A DNA stretch of 64,000 nucleotides, from assembly GCF_003058325.1 (NCBI RefSeq), contig NZ_CP028843.1, positions 5,747,001 to 5,811,000 on the forward strand, in the 5' to 3' direction. A program made the position numbers and the translations under genes. Within the stretch, counting starts at the first letter, position 1. Each line of letters opens with the position of its first letter. The stretch is from Methylobacterium currus (lineage in GTDB: Bacteria; Pseudomonadota; Alphaproteobacteria; Rhizobiales; Beijerinckiaceae). This document shows, one piece after another, positions 1-10,899 of the stretch. Under the pieces are notes generated by a model. The model had not been told where the DNA came from. It saw nothing but the letters and a program-made list of their open reading frames with translations, and ran no database searches.

Positions 1-133
1 CTGGCGGGGCGGCGGCCGCGGAGTCCGGGGGATGGCGGAAGCGTCCGCGTCCATCCGGCAAGGTCGTCGGCGCAGAGCGACCTGCGATCGCCAGTCATCG
101 CGGGACAGGCTGGGCTGTCCTGAAAAAGATTGA

Positions 134-179
134 GCGCGGGTCCCCCCCTCTCCCGGGTGGGAGAGGGGGGGACCCGCGC
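134..179 (-). terminator. Strong perfect hairpin downstream of the peroxiredoxin gene
   Basis: Two perfectly complementary 21-base arms (134-154 and 159-179) flank a GGGT loop. Read on the minus strand the hairpin lies about 58 bases past the peroxiredoxin stop and is followed by a short T-run (complement of the A-run at 123-127), which suits a rho-independent terminator. The CCCCTCTCCC/GGGAGAGGGG core recurs at other intergenic sites in the window, so it may also be a copy of a dispersed palindrome. Confidence 0.55.
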
Positions 180-236
180 CTGAACTTCGAAGGATTTTCC
201 TCGGACGGCCCGGCGGGACGAAACCAGAGCCGTCCC

Positions 237-719
237 TCAGAGCGCCTTCAGCAGCGTCTCCGCTCCGGACAGGTCCGCCTTCGACGGCGCGTCCTCGACG
301 TTGAGGACGCGCACCACGCCGTCCTCGACCACCATGGCGTAGCGCTTCGAGCGCACGCCGAGGCCGAAGCCGGTGCCGTCCATGTCGAGGCCCAGCGCCT
401 TGGCGAAGTCGCCGTTGCCGTCGGCCAGGAACTCGATGCCCTCGGCGCCGGCCGATTTCGACCAGGCGTCGAGCACGAACACGTCGTTGACCGAGGTCAC
501 CGTGATCGCGTCGATGCCACGGGCCAGGATGTCGCCGCGCCGGGTGACGTAGCCGGGCAGGTGGTTGCGGTGGCAGGTCGGCGTGAAGGCGCCCGGCACC
601 GCCACCAGCACCACGCGGCGGCCCTTGAACACGTCGTCGGTGGTCTTGGGCACGGGGCCATCGGGGCCCATGACACGGAAAGTCGCCTGGGGCAGGTGAT
701 CGCCGACCTGGATCGTCAT
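237..719 (-). CDS. Peroxiredoxin, Prx5-like, single cysteine
   Basis: A 160-residue thiol peroxidase that reduces H2O2 and organic hydroperoxides in the cytoplasm. The Prx5/redoxin signature PGAFTPTCHRNHLPGY places the peroxidatic cysteine at residue 49. It is the only cysteine in the protein, so reduction must use an external thiol such as glutaredoxin or glutathione (inference from the 1-Cys layout). The length is normal for the family. The ATG at 719 lies just upstream of the conserved GD-x-LP start of the domain. It is transcribed away from the algH-like gene, with about 190 bp between them. The exact reductant cannot be read from the sequence. Confidence 0.9.
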   Translation of the reverse strand: MTIQVGDHLPQATFRVMGPDGPVPKTTDDVFKGRRVVLVAVPGAFTPTCHRNHLPGYVTRRGDILARGIDAITVTSVNDVFVLDAWSKSAGAEGIEFLADGNGDFAKALGLDMDGTGFGLGVRSKRYAMVVEDGVVRVLNVEDAPSKADLSGAETLLKAL

Positions 720-910
720 CGTGGCTCTCCTCGCGGAATGGTCCGGGCGGGGTCTAGCGCGGCGGTCCAGGTGAGTCGAGGTCGCGGGTCAGGGTTGCGC
801 GGGGCGGCGTGCCCCGCCTCCGCCCCGCGGCGAGCGGCGCGGGACCCGGCGGGCCTCCCCGCGCGTTCCCGCACAAGCGGACTATGGACAACGCCGGGGC
901 GGAGCGTAGC

Positions 911-1603
911 ATGGGCTTCATGCGCAGCAGATTTCCACAGGACCTCCTCTCCCAGGACCCGGCCGTGAGCGGCGGGGCGCCGGACCCGCGCGCCGGCGAC
1001 CGGGAGGGAGCGGCCCGCGGCGCGCCGAGCTACCTCGACGGGCAGCTCCTCGTGGCGATGCCGGGCATGGCCGACGAGCGCTTCTCGCGCTCGGTGATCT
1101 ATCTCTGCGCGCATTCGGCGGAGGGGGCGATGGGCATCATCGTCAACAAGCCGGCCGCCGACCTCAACATGCCGGACCTCCTGGTCCAGCTCGACATCAT
1201 CGCCCAGGATGACGCCATCCGGCTGCCGAGCCGGGTGGGTCACATGCCGGTGCTGATGGGCGGGCCGGTCGAGGCGAGCCGGGGCTTCGTGCTGCACTCG
1301 CCCGACTTCCACATCGACCAGTCGACCCTCCTGATCGACAACGGCATCTGCCTCACCGCGACGATCGAGATCCTGCGGGCGATCGCGGTCGGCAAGGGGC
1401 CGGCGAGCGCGGTGCTGGCGCTCGGCTATGCCGGCTGGCAGGCCGGCCAGCTCGAGAGCGAGATCCAGGCCAATGGCTGGCTGCACTGCCCGGCCGATCC
1501 GGACCTGATCTTCAACACCGCCCTCGAGACGAAGTACGACCGGGCCCTGCGCGGCATCGGCATCGAGCCCGCCATGCTCTCGGCCACCGCCGGCCACGCC
1601 TGA
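911..1603 (+). CDS. YqgE/AlgH family protein (DUF179)
   Basis: About 230 residues. The DUF179 core begins near residue 40 with [13 protein letters not shown], continues through the [14 protein letters not shown] and [10 protein letters not shown] blocks and runs to the C-terminus. The family is widespread in proteobacteria; it was linked to alginate regulation in Pseudomonas but has no firmly established biochemical role. The reading frame is open further upstream, but the ATG at 911, preceded by GGAGCG, gives a normal family length with a modest N-terminal extension. The gene stands alone between divergent and convergent neighbours. Identification is firm; function is unknown. Confidence 0.88.
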   Translation: MGFMRSRFPQDLLSQDPAVSGGAPDPRAGDREGAARGAPSYLDGQLLVAMPGMADERFSRSVIYLCAHSAEGAMGIIVNKPAADLNMPDLLVQLDIIAQDDAIRLPSRVGHMPVLMGGPVEASRGFVLHSPDFHIDQSTLLIDNGICLTATIEILRAIAVGKGPASAVLALGYAGWQAGQLESEIQANGWLHCPADPDLIFNTALETKYDRALRGIGIEPAMLSATAGHA

Positions 1604-1630
1604 CCGGCACGCCGCCCGGCCGATCCCCGC

Positions 1631-2629
1631 CTACTGGTCCTGCGCGCCGGCCTCGAAGCCGGGATTCATCCCGTCGACGGCCGGGGCCGGACGCCGGACA
1701 CGCGCCGCGGGCCGGGGGGCCGCGCTCGCCGTCGGGGCGGCGCCGGACAGGCCGAGGCGGGTGGCGAGCGACAGGGCCCGCGCCTCCGAGAAGCGCAGGT
1801 GGCAGAAGCCGTGCGAGCCCTCGCGGACATAGGCGCGGCAGAACTGCTCCCGGTCGGCCGAGAAGGCGGCCTGCTCGGTCACGATCGGCCGCACGTCCTC
1901 GCGCCGGGCGCGCTGGGTCATCACCTTGTAGTTCTCGCGCACCGCCTTGTCGGCGGCACCGCGGGCCGAGTCGAATTCCTGGGCCCGCGGCAGCAGCGTG
2001 GCGGCGCCCGGCCCCCACAGGCCCTTCGGGGTGGTGGCGCAGTCCGAGGCCGTGAAGACGCAGGAATCGGGCTCACCGAGCGGCGTGACCATCACGCTGC
2101 CCTCCAGGATCTCGAAGCGCAGCGGGCAGGCCGCCCCCGACGAGGCGAGCTGGGTGACGCCGTTGGGCTTGCCCTGGTCGGCGAGCGCCAGGGGCTGGTC
2201 GTCGCCGAGCGCGACCTTGCAGCTCTCGGTCGGCTGCGAGACCTTCGTGCCGGCGAGCGTCAGGCGGGCCGTGAAGCCGCCGCCCGCCCGCTCCAGGCGG
2301 AGCGACCCGGCATTGCCGTTCTGCTGCAGATCCTGGCCGAGGATCGCGTCGTCGTTGGGGGTCTTCAGCACCACCGGCTTCGGGGGCGCGGGCGGCGCGG
2401 GCGCGGGACGGGGCGCGGCCTCGGGCGGCGGCGCCTCGCCCGGGGCGCGTCCGCCCGGGATCGGGGCCGGGGGCACCGGCGGGCGGGCGGCGCGGCCGAT
2501 GCCGAACAATTCCTCCAGGAAGGACTGGGCCGAGGCCGGGGCCGGCGCCACCATCAGGACCGCCGCGAGGGGCAGGGCCGCCAGCACGGGCAGGGCCACC
2601 GGGCGGGGGGAGGGGCGAACGGGCTGCAT
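1631..2629 (-). CDS. Exported protein of unknown function, Pro/Ala-rich N-terminal linker
   Basis: A 332-residue protein with a clear Sec signal peptide ending near APASAQ-SF. A Pro/Ala-rich linker of roughly 60 residues follows, then a globular part with several cysteines (ESCKVAL, AACPLRF, DSCVFTASDC, QFCRAYV, GFCHLRF), suggesting a periplasmic, disulfide-bonded protein. The frame is open far upstream, but the ATG at 2629, with GGAG five bases before it and directly followed by the signal peptide, is the convincing start. I do not recognise the family with certainty; it has some flavour of periplasmic proteinase-inhibitor or AprI-like folds, but that is only a guess. It is divergent from dnaK. 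Confidence 0.75.
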   Translation of the reverse strand: MQPVRPSPRPVALPVLAALPLAAVLMVAPAPASAQSFLEELFGIGRAARPPVPPAPIPGGRAPGEAPPPEAAPRPAPAPPAPPKPVVLKTPNDDAILGQDLQQNGNAGSLRLERAGGGFTARLTLAGTKVSQPTESCKVALGDDQPLALADQGKPNGVTQLASSGAACPLRFEILEGSVMVTPLGEPDSCVFTASDCATTPKGLWGPGAATLLPRAQEFDSARGAADKAVRENYKVMTQRARREDVRPIVTEQAAFSADREQFCRAYVREGSHGFCHLRFSEARALSLATRLGLSGAAPTASAAPRPAARVRRPAPAVDGMNPGFEAGAQDQ

Positions 2630-2860
2630 CAGGCTCCAGGCGAAAGGCAAGGGCCACCAGGGGCGAAGGCCACAACGACATCGATCGAGGATCGCTGTCT
2701 GCAGGGTCCTAGCATGGGGTCCGTGGCAGGGGCGTGGCAAGCCCGCAACATTGTCGTGGCGGCTTGACCATGGGTTGGAGGAAAGCCGCCCGGGAGAAAC
2801 GGCCCTCGGCCGTCTCGGGCGTCTCGGGCGACGCGCGATGCGCGAGCCGGCCCGCCTCGC

Positions 2861-2889
2861 CTTGCGGCCCCGAAACGGCCTTCTTATAT
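2861..2889 (+). promoter_or_regulatory. Candidate RpoH (sigma-32) heat-shock promoter for dnaK
   Basis: CTTGCG at 2861-2866 and CTTATAT at 2883-2889 are separated by 16 bases, matching the alphaproteobacterial RpoH pattern (CTTG, 14-17 bases, CYTAT-T). They lie about 150 bases upstream of the dnaK ATG, leaving a long leader. The rest of the 410-base gap between the exported-protein gene and dnaK shows no other gene. No CIRCE element (HrcA operator) was seen. The call rests on motif match only. Confidence 0.5.
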
Positions 2890-3042
2890 CCGGCTCGGCG
2901 CGGGCAACTCCCCCGCTCGCCGGGTTCCCGGCGAGGCGCGGTCCGGCCCGCCCCGGCTCAAACCTTTGACAAGTACCGCCATGGGCCGAGCTGCTTCGGG
3001 GCTCGGCGGTCTGCTTAAAAAACACCAACGAGGGATCCCACC

Positions 3043-4959
<1,917 letters not shown>

Positions 4960-4976
4960 AATCACGCCTTGAGGTT

Positions 4977-5003
4977 GCCGCACGGATCTGAGATCCGTGC
5001 GGC
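4977..5003. repeat. Palindrome between dnaK and dnaJ
   Basis: Perfect 13-base arms (4977-4989 and 4991-5003) around one central G. As RNA this would be a strong stem-loop 17 bases after the dnaK stop. There is no T-run after it, so it more likely attenuates or stabilises the dnaK-dnaJ transcript than fully terminates it (inference). Confidence 0.6.
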
Positions 5004-5118
5004 CGGAAATTGGCAGACCGATCCGGTCCCCGGTGCATGGAAACGGCGCCGGGGACCGGACGTGTGTGGACGATGCCCGACGGGGCCGGGACTGGGACGG
5101 GCGGGGCCGGGGACAGGA

Positions 5119-6288
5119 ATGTCGAAGCGCGACTATTACGAGGTGCTGGGCGTCGCCCGCACCGCGACCGACGGTGAGATGAAGTCGGCCTTCCGCAAGC
5201 TGGCGATGGTCTACCACCCCGACCGCAACCCCGGCGACAAGGAGGCCGAGCTCAAGTTCAAGGAGCTCAACGAGGCCTACCAGTGCCTCTCCGACGGGCA
5301 GAAGCGAGCGGCCTACGACCGCTTCGGCCACGCCGCCTTCTCGCAGGGCGGCCAGGGCGGCCCCGGATTCGGCAACGAGTTCGGCGACTTCATGTCGGAC
5401 ATCTTCGATACGTTCTTCGGCGACGCCCGGGGCGGCGGCGGGCGCCCGGGCGGGGCGGCCGGAGGCCGGCCGGGCGGGGGCCGCGAGCGCGGCGCCGACC
5501 TGCGCTACAATCTCGAGATCGCCCTCGAGGAGGCCTTCACCGGCAAGACCGAGACGATCACGATGCCGACCTCGGTCACCTGCGAGGTCTGCGCCGGCTC
5601 GGGCGCCAAGGCCGGCTCGAAGCCCAAGACCTGCCCGACCTGCGCCGGCTACGGCCGCGTGCGGGCGGCGCAGGGGTTCTTCGCCATCGAGCGGACCTGC
5701 CCGAACTGCCAGGGCCGCGGCGAGATCATCGAGGACCCGTGCCCGGCCTGCTCGGGCGCCGGCCGCGTCACCCGCGAGCGCACGCTCTCGATCAACGTGC
5801 CGGCGGGCGTCGATGACGGACTGCGCATCCGGCTGGCCGGCGAGGGCGAATCGGGCCTGCGCGGCGGTCCGGCGGGCGACCTCTACATCTTCCTGTCGAT
5901 CAAGCCGCACCCGTTCTTCCAGCGCGACGGCGCCGACCTGTTCTGCCGGGTCCCGATCTCGATGGTGACGGCGGCGCTCTCGGGCGAGATCACCGTGCCG
6001 GTGATCGACGGCTCGCACACCTCGGTCCGGGTTCCGGCCGGCACCCAGACCAACAAGCAGTTCCGCCTCAAGGGCAAGGGCATGCCGGTCCTGCGCTCGC
6101 GCGACGTCGGCGACCTCTACATCCAGGTCTTCGTCGAGACGCCGCAGAACCTGACCAAGCGCCAGCGCGAGCTGCTGCAGGAATTCGACACCCATGGCAG
6201 CCAAGCCGACAACCATCCGGAGAGTGCCGGCTTCTTCTCCCGGGTGAAGGAGTTCTTCGACGGCTTGAGCGGCTCCGGCCGCGCTTGA
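5119..6288 (+). CDS. dnaJ: Chaperone DnaJ (Hsp40, type I)
   Basis: A 389-residue type I J-protein. The J domain is at the N-terminus ([10 protein letters not shown], with HPD in the [11 protein letters not shown] stretch that stimulates the DnaK ATPase). A Gly/Phe-rich region follows, then four CxxCxGxG zinc motifs ([32 protein letters not shown]) and two substrate-binding beta domains. The frame is open upstream, but the ATG at 5119 with GGACAGGA before it begins exactly at the conserved [10 protein letters not shown]. The last codons and stop are tandemly duplicated just downstream (see repeat at 6269-6330). Confidence 0.97.
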   Translation: MSKRDYYEVLGVARTATDGEMKSAFRKLAMVYHPDRNPGDKEAELKFKELNEAYQCLSDGQKRAAYDRFGHAAFSQGGQGGPGFGNEFGDFMSDIFDTFFGDARGGGGRPGGAAGGRPGGGRERGADLRYNLEIALEEAFTGKTETITMPTSVTCEVCAGSGAKAGSKPKTCPTCAGYGRVRAAQGFFAIERTCPNCQGRGEIIEDPCPACSGAGRVTRERTLSINVPAGVDDGLRIRLAGEGESGLRGGPAGDLYIFLSIKPHPFFQRDGADLFCRVPISMVTAALSGEITVPVIDGSHTSVRVPAGTQTNKQFRLKGKGMPVLRSRDVGDLYIQVFVETPQNLTKRQRELLQEFDTHGSQADNHPESAGFFSRVKEFFDGLSGSGRA

Positions 6289-6330
6289 CCATCGACGCTG
6301 CGGCTCCGGCCGCGCTTGACCGTCGATGCT
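6269..6330 (+). repeat. 31-bp tandem duplication covering the dnaJ stop
   Basis: Positions 6269-6299 and 6300-6330 are two adjacent copies of a 31-base unit differing at two bases. The first copy contains the last codons (GSGRA) and the TGA of dnaJ; the second repeats them outside the gene. It looks like a slippage duplication that leaves the protein unchanged. Confidence 0.85.
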
Positions 6331-6558
6331 GGAGCACCGGCCGCGCCAGACGGCCGGTACCGCGGCGTGCCCCGCGCCCGATCGCAGGGCTCCGTAAAGG
6401 GGATCCGCGAACCGAAGCAGCCCTCGCGCGTTCACGCGCGGTAGGATTGCGTGGGCTGCGGGTCTCGTTCCGGGTGCGTCAGGCTTGACGGCGACGCGCC
6501 TTTGAACGACAGCCGTTCGCCAACCCATCGTCTTTCGCGTGTTCAAGGGTCTTCGGTC

Positions 6559-7203
6559 TTGCCTTTGCCTCACCGATCCAGGGCCAAAGCCGTCGCGGTC
6601 TCGAGCCCGCTGCCCCACCCGAAGCCCCAGAAGAAGCGCGACATCCTGGAGGACGAGGCGCGGTTCCTGCGCTCCTGGTTCGAGCGGCCGCTGGTCACCG
6701 GCGCCGTGACGCCGTCGGGGCGGATGCTCGCCCGCACCATGGCCTCCTACGTCGATCCGCGCCTGTCCGGGCCGGTGATCGAGCTCGGGCCGGGCACCGG
6801 CCCGGTGACCGACGCGCTGGTCCGCCGCGGCATCGCCCCGGAGCGCCTGGTGCTCGTCGAGTACAACCCGGATTTCTGCAAGCTGCTGCGCCGGCGCTTT
6901 CCGAAGGCCACGGTGCTGCAGGGCGATGCCTACGACATCCGCGCCACCCTGGCGGGCGTGGTCGCCGAGCCGGCCTCCGCCACGATCTCGAGCTTGCCGC
7001 TCTTCACCAAGCCCCTGGAGCAGCGCCTCGACCTGCTGACGGCCGCCCACGACCTGATGCATGCGGATGCGCCGTTCGTGCAGTTCACCTACGCGGTGGT
7101 GCCGCCGATCCCGGCCAAGTCCACGACCTACACCGCCAGCCGCTCCAACAAGGTCTGGCTGAACCTGCCGCCGGCGCGGGTCTGGGTGTATCGCCGGCCC
7201 TGA
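6559..7203 (+). CDS. pmtA: Phospholipid N-methyltransferase (PmtA-like), SAM-dependent
   Basis: About 214 residues. The rhizobial-type PmtA signature is visible: FLRSWFERPLVTGAVTPSG near the N-terminus, then the SAM-binding loop VIELGPGTGPVTDALV, the acidic LVLVEYNPDFC and QGDAYDI. The family methylates phosphatidylethanolamine stepwise to phosphatidylcholine at the membrane. No ATG precedes the conserved domain in frame. TTG at 6559 (AAGGG 11 bases upstream) gives a normal length; GTG at 6451 would add 36 poorly conserved residues. The start is therefore uncertain. It is separated from dnaJ by a gene-free stretch. Confidence 0.82.
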   Translation: MPLPHRSRAKAVAVSSPLPHPKPQKKRDILEDEARFLRSWFERPLVTGAVTPSGRMLARTMASYVDPRLSGPVIELGPGTGPVTDALVRRGIAPERLVLVEYNPDFCKLLRRRFPKATVLQGDAYDIRATLAGVVAEPASATISSLPLFTKPLEQRLDLLTAAHDLMHADAPFVQFTYAVVPPIPAKSTTYTASRSNKVWLNLPPARVWVYRRP

Positions 7204-7255
7204 GGGGCGCTAGCCCCCGAGAGGCGGGCGCCCGGACGGCCCGTCGACCCTCCGT

Positions 7256-7293
7256 GTCATCCCGGGGTTCCGCTTTCGCGGGCAGGGGATGAC
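7256..7293. repeat. Dispersed palindrome, GTCATCCC/GGGATGAC family
   Basis: GTCATCCC (7256-7263) and GGGATGAC (7286-7293) bracket a GC-rich centre between two convergent genes. Related copies lie at 32470-32509, 35793-35814 and 38321-38356. Confidence 0.6.
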
Positions 7294-7346
7294 GCCGTGG
7301 ATCGCAGGCCGGTCGGCGAAGTCGGACAGGTCGTCCGGACGGCGCC

Positions 7347-8396
7347 TTACGCCTTCTCCCACTGGCTCTCGATGATCGTGTAGACCTTGTCGCTGAGGTT
7401 GATGTCCATCTCGACGAGGCCGATCGTGTTCTTCACGCGGCTCAGGGTCTCGGCGAGTTCCAGCACCGGCTCGGGCACCCGGCGCTCCGGGGCGGCCGGG
7501 CCTTCGAGCTTCAGCACGTCGGCCAGCATCGCCGTGTAGGCGCCCCAGAAATGCTGGTGGCCGATGACGTGGAAGCGCGACAGCGCCTCGATCGCCAGCG
7601 TCCAGTGACCCGGCTTCATCGCCTCGCCCGGGAACGTACAGGAGAGGTCGCGCGTGAGCGGGTTCTCCAGCCAGGCATGGGTCTCCAGGTCGATGCGGTC
7701 GAAGCCCTTGCGCAGCGCCGAGACGCTGCCGAGGTCGAGGCCGGCCGCGAAGGCGCAGGGACCCTGGAGATGGTCGACGCGCCAGCTCTGGACCGGATCC
7801 TTGCCGATCTCCGCCATCCGGCGCAGCCACAGGATGCGCTTGGCCAGCTCCACGTAGGGATCGACGACCAGGATCGTCTTCACGTACTCGCCGGCCTGGA
7901 CCACGTCCTCGTAGCGCTTCAGGAGCAGGCTGCCCTGCAGCAGCAGCGAGTCGCTGTACTTGATGTCGATGATGCAGCGCAACAGATCGAAATGGATGTC
8001 GTGGACGCCGAAATACGCCATCGCGAACTCGGGAAAGAGCATGTCGCGGGCGGCGTTGTCCTGGTTGATCGTGTAGTCGAGCGAAAGGACGCGGGCCTGG
8101 CGATACGTGGCGTCGGGGCGGTGCCGGTAGAGCAGGATGTTGGTGTCGGCGTCGTAGATGTCGTAGCGCCCGGCCTGGTCCAGCCCAGGGCAGCTCTCGC
8201 CGTTGAGCTTGAAGCCGCAGATGCCGTGGGCGTGCCAGCCGAATTCCTTGAGCTGCGGGTAATGGACCCAGGCCTCGATCACGGCCTCGCGCGTCCGGTC
8301 CATGACCACGCGCAGGCGCGGCGTGCGGCGCATGTCGTCGGGCGCGATCCAGAGATCGAAGCTCGCCGGGCCGACGACGTTGAAGTTGAATCGCAT
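7347..8396 (-). CDS. Conserved-looking hypothetical protein, 349 aa
   Basis: A soluble 349-residue protein without signal peptide or membrane segment. It is rich in aromatic residues and His in its N-terminal half (GWHAHGICGFKLNGE, YDIYDADTNILLYRH, PEFAMAYFGVHDIHFDLLRC) and more helical later (LAKRILWLRRMAEIG, ALSRFHVIGHQHFWGAYT). I do not recognise the family. Codon pattern and composition match the neighbours, and no better frame exists on either strand, so it is likely a real gene. It starts at ATG 8396 without a strong ribosome-binding site and is divergent from rarA, with about 170 bp shared between them. No function is assigned. Confidence 0.72.
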   Translation of the reverse strand: MRFNFNVVGPASFDLWIAPDDMRRTPRLRVVMDRTREAVIEAWVHYPQLKEFGWHAHGICGFKLNGESCPGLDQAGRYDIYDADTNILLYRHRPDATYRQARVLSLDYTINQDNAARDMLFPEFAMAYFGVHDIHFDLLRCIIDIKYSDSLLLQGSLLLKRYEDVVQAGEYVKTILVVDPYVELAKRILWLRRMAEIGKDPVQSWRVDHLQGPCAFAAGLDLGSVSALRKGFDRIDLETHAWLENPLTRDLSCTFPGEAMKPGHWTLAIEALSRFHVIGHQHFWGAYTAMLADVLKLEGPAAPERRVPEPVLELAETLSRVKNTIGLVEMDINLSDKVYTIIESQWEKA

Positions 8397-8567
8397 GCTG
8401 CTTGCTAGGCTGAAGACGGTGTCGCGGCAAGGCGGTGGCGCGCGCGCCGGCGCGACCGGGGATCGCGCCCGTCAGACCTAGCAGCTCCCGTCGCCCGGAT
8501 CATCCTCGCGGTGGGCGGGCGTCCGCGGCCCCTTGCGGGCCCGGGCCCGGCGGGTGTTGATGCGGCC

Positions 8568-9884
8568 ATGTCCGACCTGTTCGCCTCCGCCGGCCTCGAC
8601 CGCGACGCGCCCCGTCCCCTCGCCGATCTCTTGCGGCCGACAAGCCTCGCCGAGGTGGTCGGGCAGGAGCACCTGACCGGGGATGGCGGTGCGCTGACCC
8701 GGCTCCTGCGCGGGCGCAACCTCGGCTCGCTGATCCTGTGGGGACCGCCCGGCACCGGCAAGACCACGGCGGCGCGGCTCCTCGCCGGCGAGACCGACCT
8801 GCATTTCGAGCAGATCTCGGCGATCTTCTCCGGCGTCGCGGAACTCCGGAAGGTGTTCGAAGCGGCCCGCGCGCGGCGGGCGGCGGGGCGGGGCACGCTG
8901 CTCTTCGTCGACGAGATCCACCGTTTCAACCGCGCCCAGCTCGACGCCTTCCTGCCGGTGGTCGAGGACGGCACGGTCACGCTCGTCGGCGCCACCACCG
9001 AGAACCCGTCCTTCGAGCTGAACGCCGCGCTCCTCTCCCGCGCCCGGGTGCTGGTCTTCCGCGCCCTCGACGAGGCGGCGGTCGCCAAGCTCCTCGACCG
9101 CGCCGAGACGGTGACCGGCCGGCCGCTGCCCCTCGACGAGGAGGCCCGCGCCGTGCTGGTGCGGATGGCCGACGGCGACGGGCGGGCGGCGCTCACCCTC
9201 GCCGAGGAGGTCTGGCGGTCGGTCGGGCCGGACGAGACCCTGGATGCCGCCCTCCTGCAGGAGCTGATCCAGCGCCGCGCCCCCGTCTACGACAAGGCGC
9301 AGGAGGGCCACTACAACCTCATCAGCGCCCTGCACAAGACGATCCGCGGCTCGGACCCGGACGCCGCCCTGTACTATCTCTGCCGGATGCTGGACGCCGG
9401 CGAGGACCGGCTGTTCATCGCCCGCCGGCTGGTGCGGGCGGCGGTCGAGGATATCGGTCTCGCCGACCCGCAGGCCCTGGCGGTGGCGAACGCCGCCAAG
9501 GAGGCCTTCGATTTCCTCGGCTCGCCGGAGGGGGAGCTGGCCCTGGCGCAGGCGGCGGTCTACCTCGCCACCGCGCCGAAATCGAACGCCCTCTACACGG
9601 CCTACAAGGCCGCGACCCGCACCGCCAAGGAGCACGGCTCGCTGCCGCCGCCCCGCACCATCCTCAATGCGCCGACCAAGCTGATGCGCAAGCTCGGCTA
9701 CGGCGAAGGCTACCGCTACGACCACGACGAGCCCGACGCCTTCTCGGGCCAGGATTACTGGCCGGAACGCTTGGGCAGGCAACGCTTCTATACTCCGACC
9801 GACCGGGGTTTCGAGCGTCGCGTCGCCGAGCGGCTGGATTGGTGGGAGGTGAGGCGCCGCGAGCGCGCTGGGGAAGATTCGTGA
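8568..9884 (+). CDS. rarA: Replication-associated recombination protein RarA (MgsA), AAA+ ATPase
   Basis: A 438-residue clamp-loader-like AAA+ protein that acts at stalled replication forks. The N-terminus has PLADLLRPTSLAEVVGQEHL, then Walker A GPPGTGKTTAARLL, Walker B LLFVDEIHRFNRAQLDAFLP, sensor GATTENPSFELN and arginine finger ALLSRARV. The C-terminal tetramerisation part contains DPDAALYYLCRMLDAGED and SNALYTAYKAA. The length is normal. The ATG at 8568 was chosen because it gives the usual short N-terminus; the frame is open 57 bases further upstream. An orphan parA-like gene follows 104 bp downstream. Confidence 0.95.
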   Translation: MSDLFASAGLDRDAPRPLADLLRPTSLAEVVGQEHLTGDGGALTRLLRGRNLGSLILWGPPGTGKTTAARLLAGETDLHFEQISAIFSGVAELRKVFEAARARRAAGRGTLLFVDEIHRFNRAQLDAFLPVVEDGTVTLVGATTENPSFELNAALLSRARVLVFRALDEAAVAKLLDRAETVTGRPLPLDEEARAVLVRMADGDGRAALTLAEEVWRSVGPDETLDAALLQELIQRRAPVYDKAQEGHYNLISALHKTIRGSDPDAALYYLCRMLDAGEDRLFIARRLVRAAVEDIGLADPQALAVANAAKEAFDFLGSPEGELALAQAAVYLATAPKSNALYTAYKAATRTAKEHGSLPPPRTILNAPTKLMRKLGYGEGYRYDHDEPDAFSGQDYWPERLGRQRFYTPTDRGFERRVAERLDWWEVRRRERAGEDS

Positions 9885-9988
9885 CGGTTATGTGAACGAC
9901 CTGACGGATAGGCGTTGACGCGCCACTCTCCCTTAAGTCAGCCTGTGGGAATGAGACAGAATCTCTCCCTCCCGCATGGCCCGGCAGG

Positions 9989-10819
9989 ATGACCGCGCGA
10001 ATCCTCTCTATCGCCAATTGCAAGGGCGGCACCGGCAAGACGACCTCCGCCGTCAATCTCGCGGCCGAGCTCGGCGCCCGGGGCTACCGCGTCCTGGTGG
10101 TCGACCTCGACCCGCAGGGCCATTCGGGCTTGGGCCTCGGGGTCATGGCTCGGCTCGGCTCGCCCAACGCCCACACGCCGCTTCTGCGGCCAGGGGCCCG
10201 CCTTGACGGGGCCGTCCAGGCCACCGACGAGGACAATGTGTGGCTGGTGCCGGCCGACCGGGGCTTCGACGGGCAGCTCGGCACCAGCGACATCCGCTGC
10301 TTCGCCAACGCCCTGACGCCTCTGTGCCACGTCTACGACCTGGTCCTGATCGACGTGCCGCCGGCGGCGGCGGCGCTGACGGTCTGCGCCCTGATGGCGA
10401 GCGACGGCGTGGTCATCCCCACCACCCTCGATCCGCTCGGCCTCGAGGGCGTGCGACAGTTCGCCCGCTCCTACCATGACACGATGCTGCGGTTCCGGGC
10501 CGCGCCCCTGGGCCTCGCCATCGCGCCGATGCGCATCGACCTGCGCACCAATGTCGAGCGGGAGACCCTGGGGACGCTCCGCACCGCCTTCGGCCCGGGC
10601 CAGATGGTGCGGGGCGTGCGCACCGACGTGGCGGTGAGCGAGGCCTTCGCCCTGCGCCAGCCGGTGCGGCGCATCCGCCCCCGGGCCCGCGCCACGGAGG
10701 ATTTCTCCGGCCTCGCCGACGATCTGGTGCAGCGCTTCGGCATCGACTGCGTCGCCGCCTTCGCGGAGCCCGCCTACGGACGGACGGAAGGTTTCTCGCG
10801 CGGGGTCTCCTGGAGATGA
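9989..10819 (+). CDS. ParA/Soj-family ATPase, orphan
   Basis: A 276-residue P-loop ATPase. The deviant Walker A motif CKGGTGKTTSAVNLA with its signature lysine lies at about residues 11-25, the A' motif VVDLDPQGHSGLGLG follows, and a Walker B-like VLIDVPPAA is near residue 120. Such proteins position plasmids, chromosomes or large complexes by nucleoid-bound gradients. No ParB-like partner or parS array is seen in the flanking genes, so the cargo is unknown. It could be a chromosomal orphan ParA (for example of the MipZ, PpfA or ParC kind) rather than a segregation factor. The ATG at 9989 is preceded by a weak ribosome-binding site. Confidence 0.88.
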   Translation: MTARILSIANCKGGTGKTTSAVNLAAELGARGYRVLVVDLDPQGHSGLGLGVMARLGSPNAHTPLLRPGARLDGAVQATDEDNVWLVPADRGFDGQLGTSDIRCFANALTPLCHVYDLVLIDVPPAAAALTVCALMASDGVVIPTTLDPLGLEGVRQFARSYHDTMLRFRAAPLGLAIAPMRIDLRTNVERETLGTLRTAFGPGQMVRGVRTDVAVSEAFALRQPVRRIRPRARATEDFSGLADDLVQRFGIDCVAAFAEPAYGRTEGFSRGVSWR

Positions 10820-10899
10820 CCTGGATCCGTCGGAGATGACGCACCGCTCGTGAGCCGCTGGACGTGACGGGGAAGGCTGTGGGTGCTACGAGCCGCCGC

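Noticed and set aside
8478..9782. A 434-codon minus-strand open frame opposite rarA.
   Set aside because: rarA motifs are intact on the other strand; the shadow frame has no recognisable domain.
9989..10819. Considered as evidence of a plasmid partition locus.
   Set aside because: No ParB gene, parS array, replication gene or other plasmid feature is nearby; the neighbours are chromosomal housekeeping genes.
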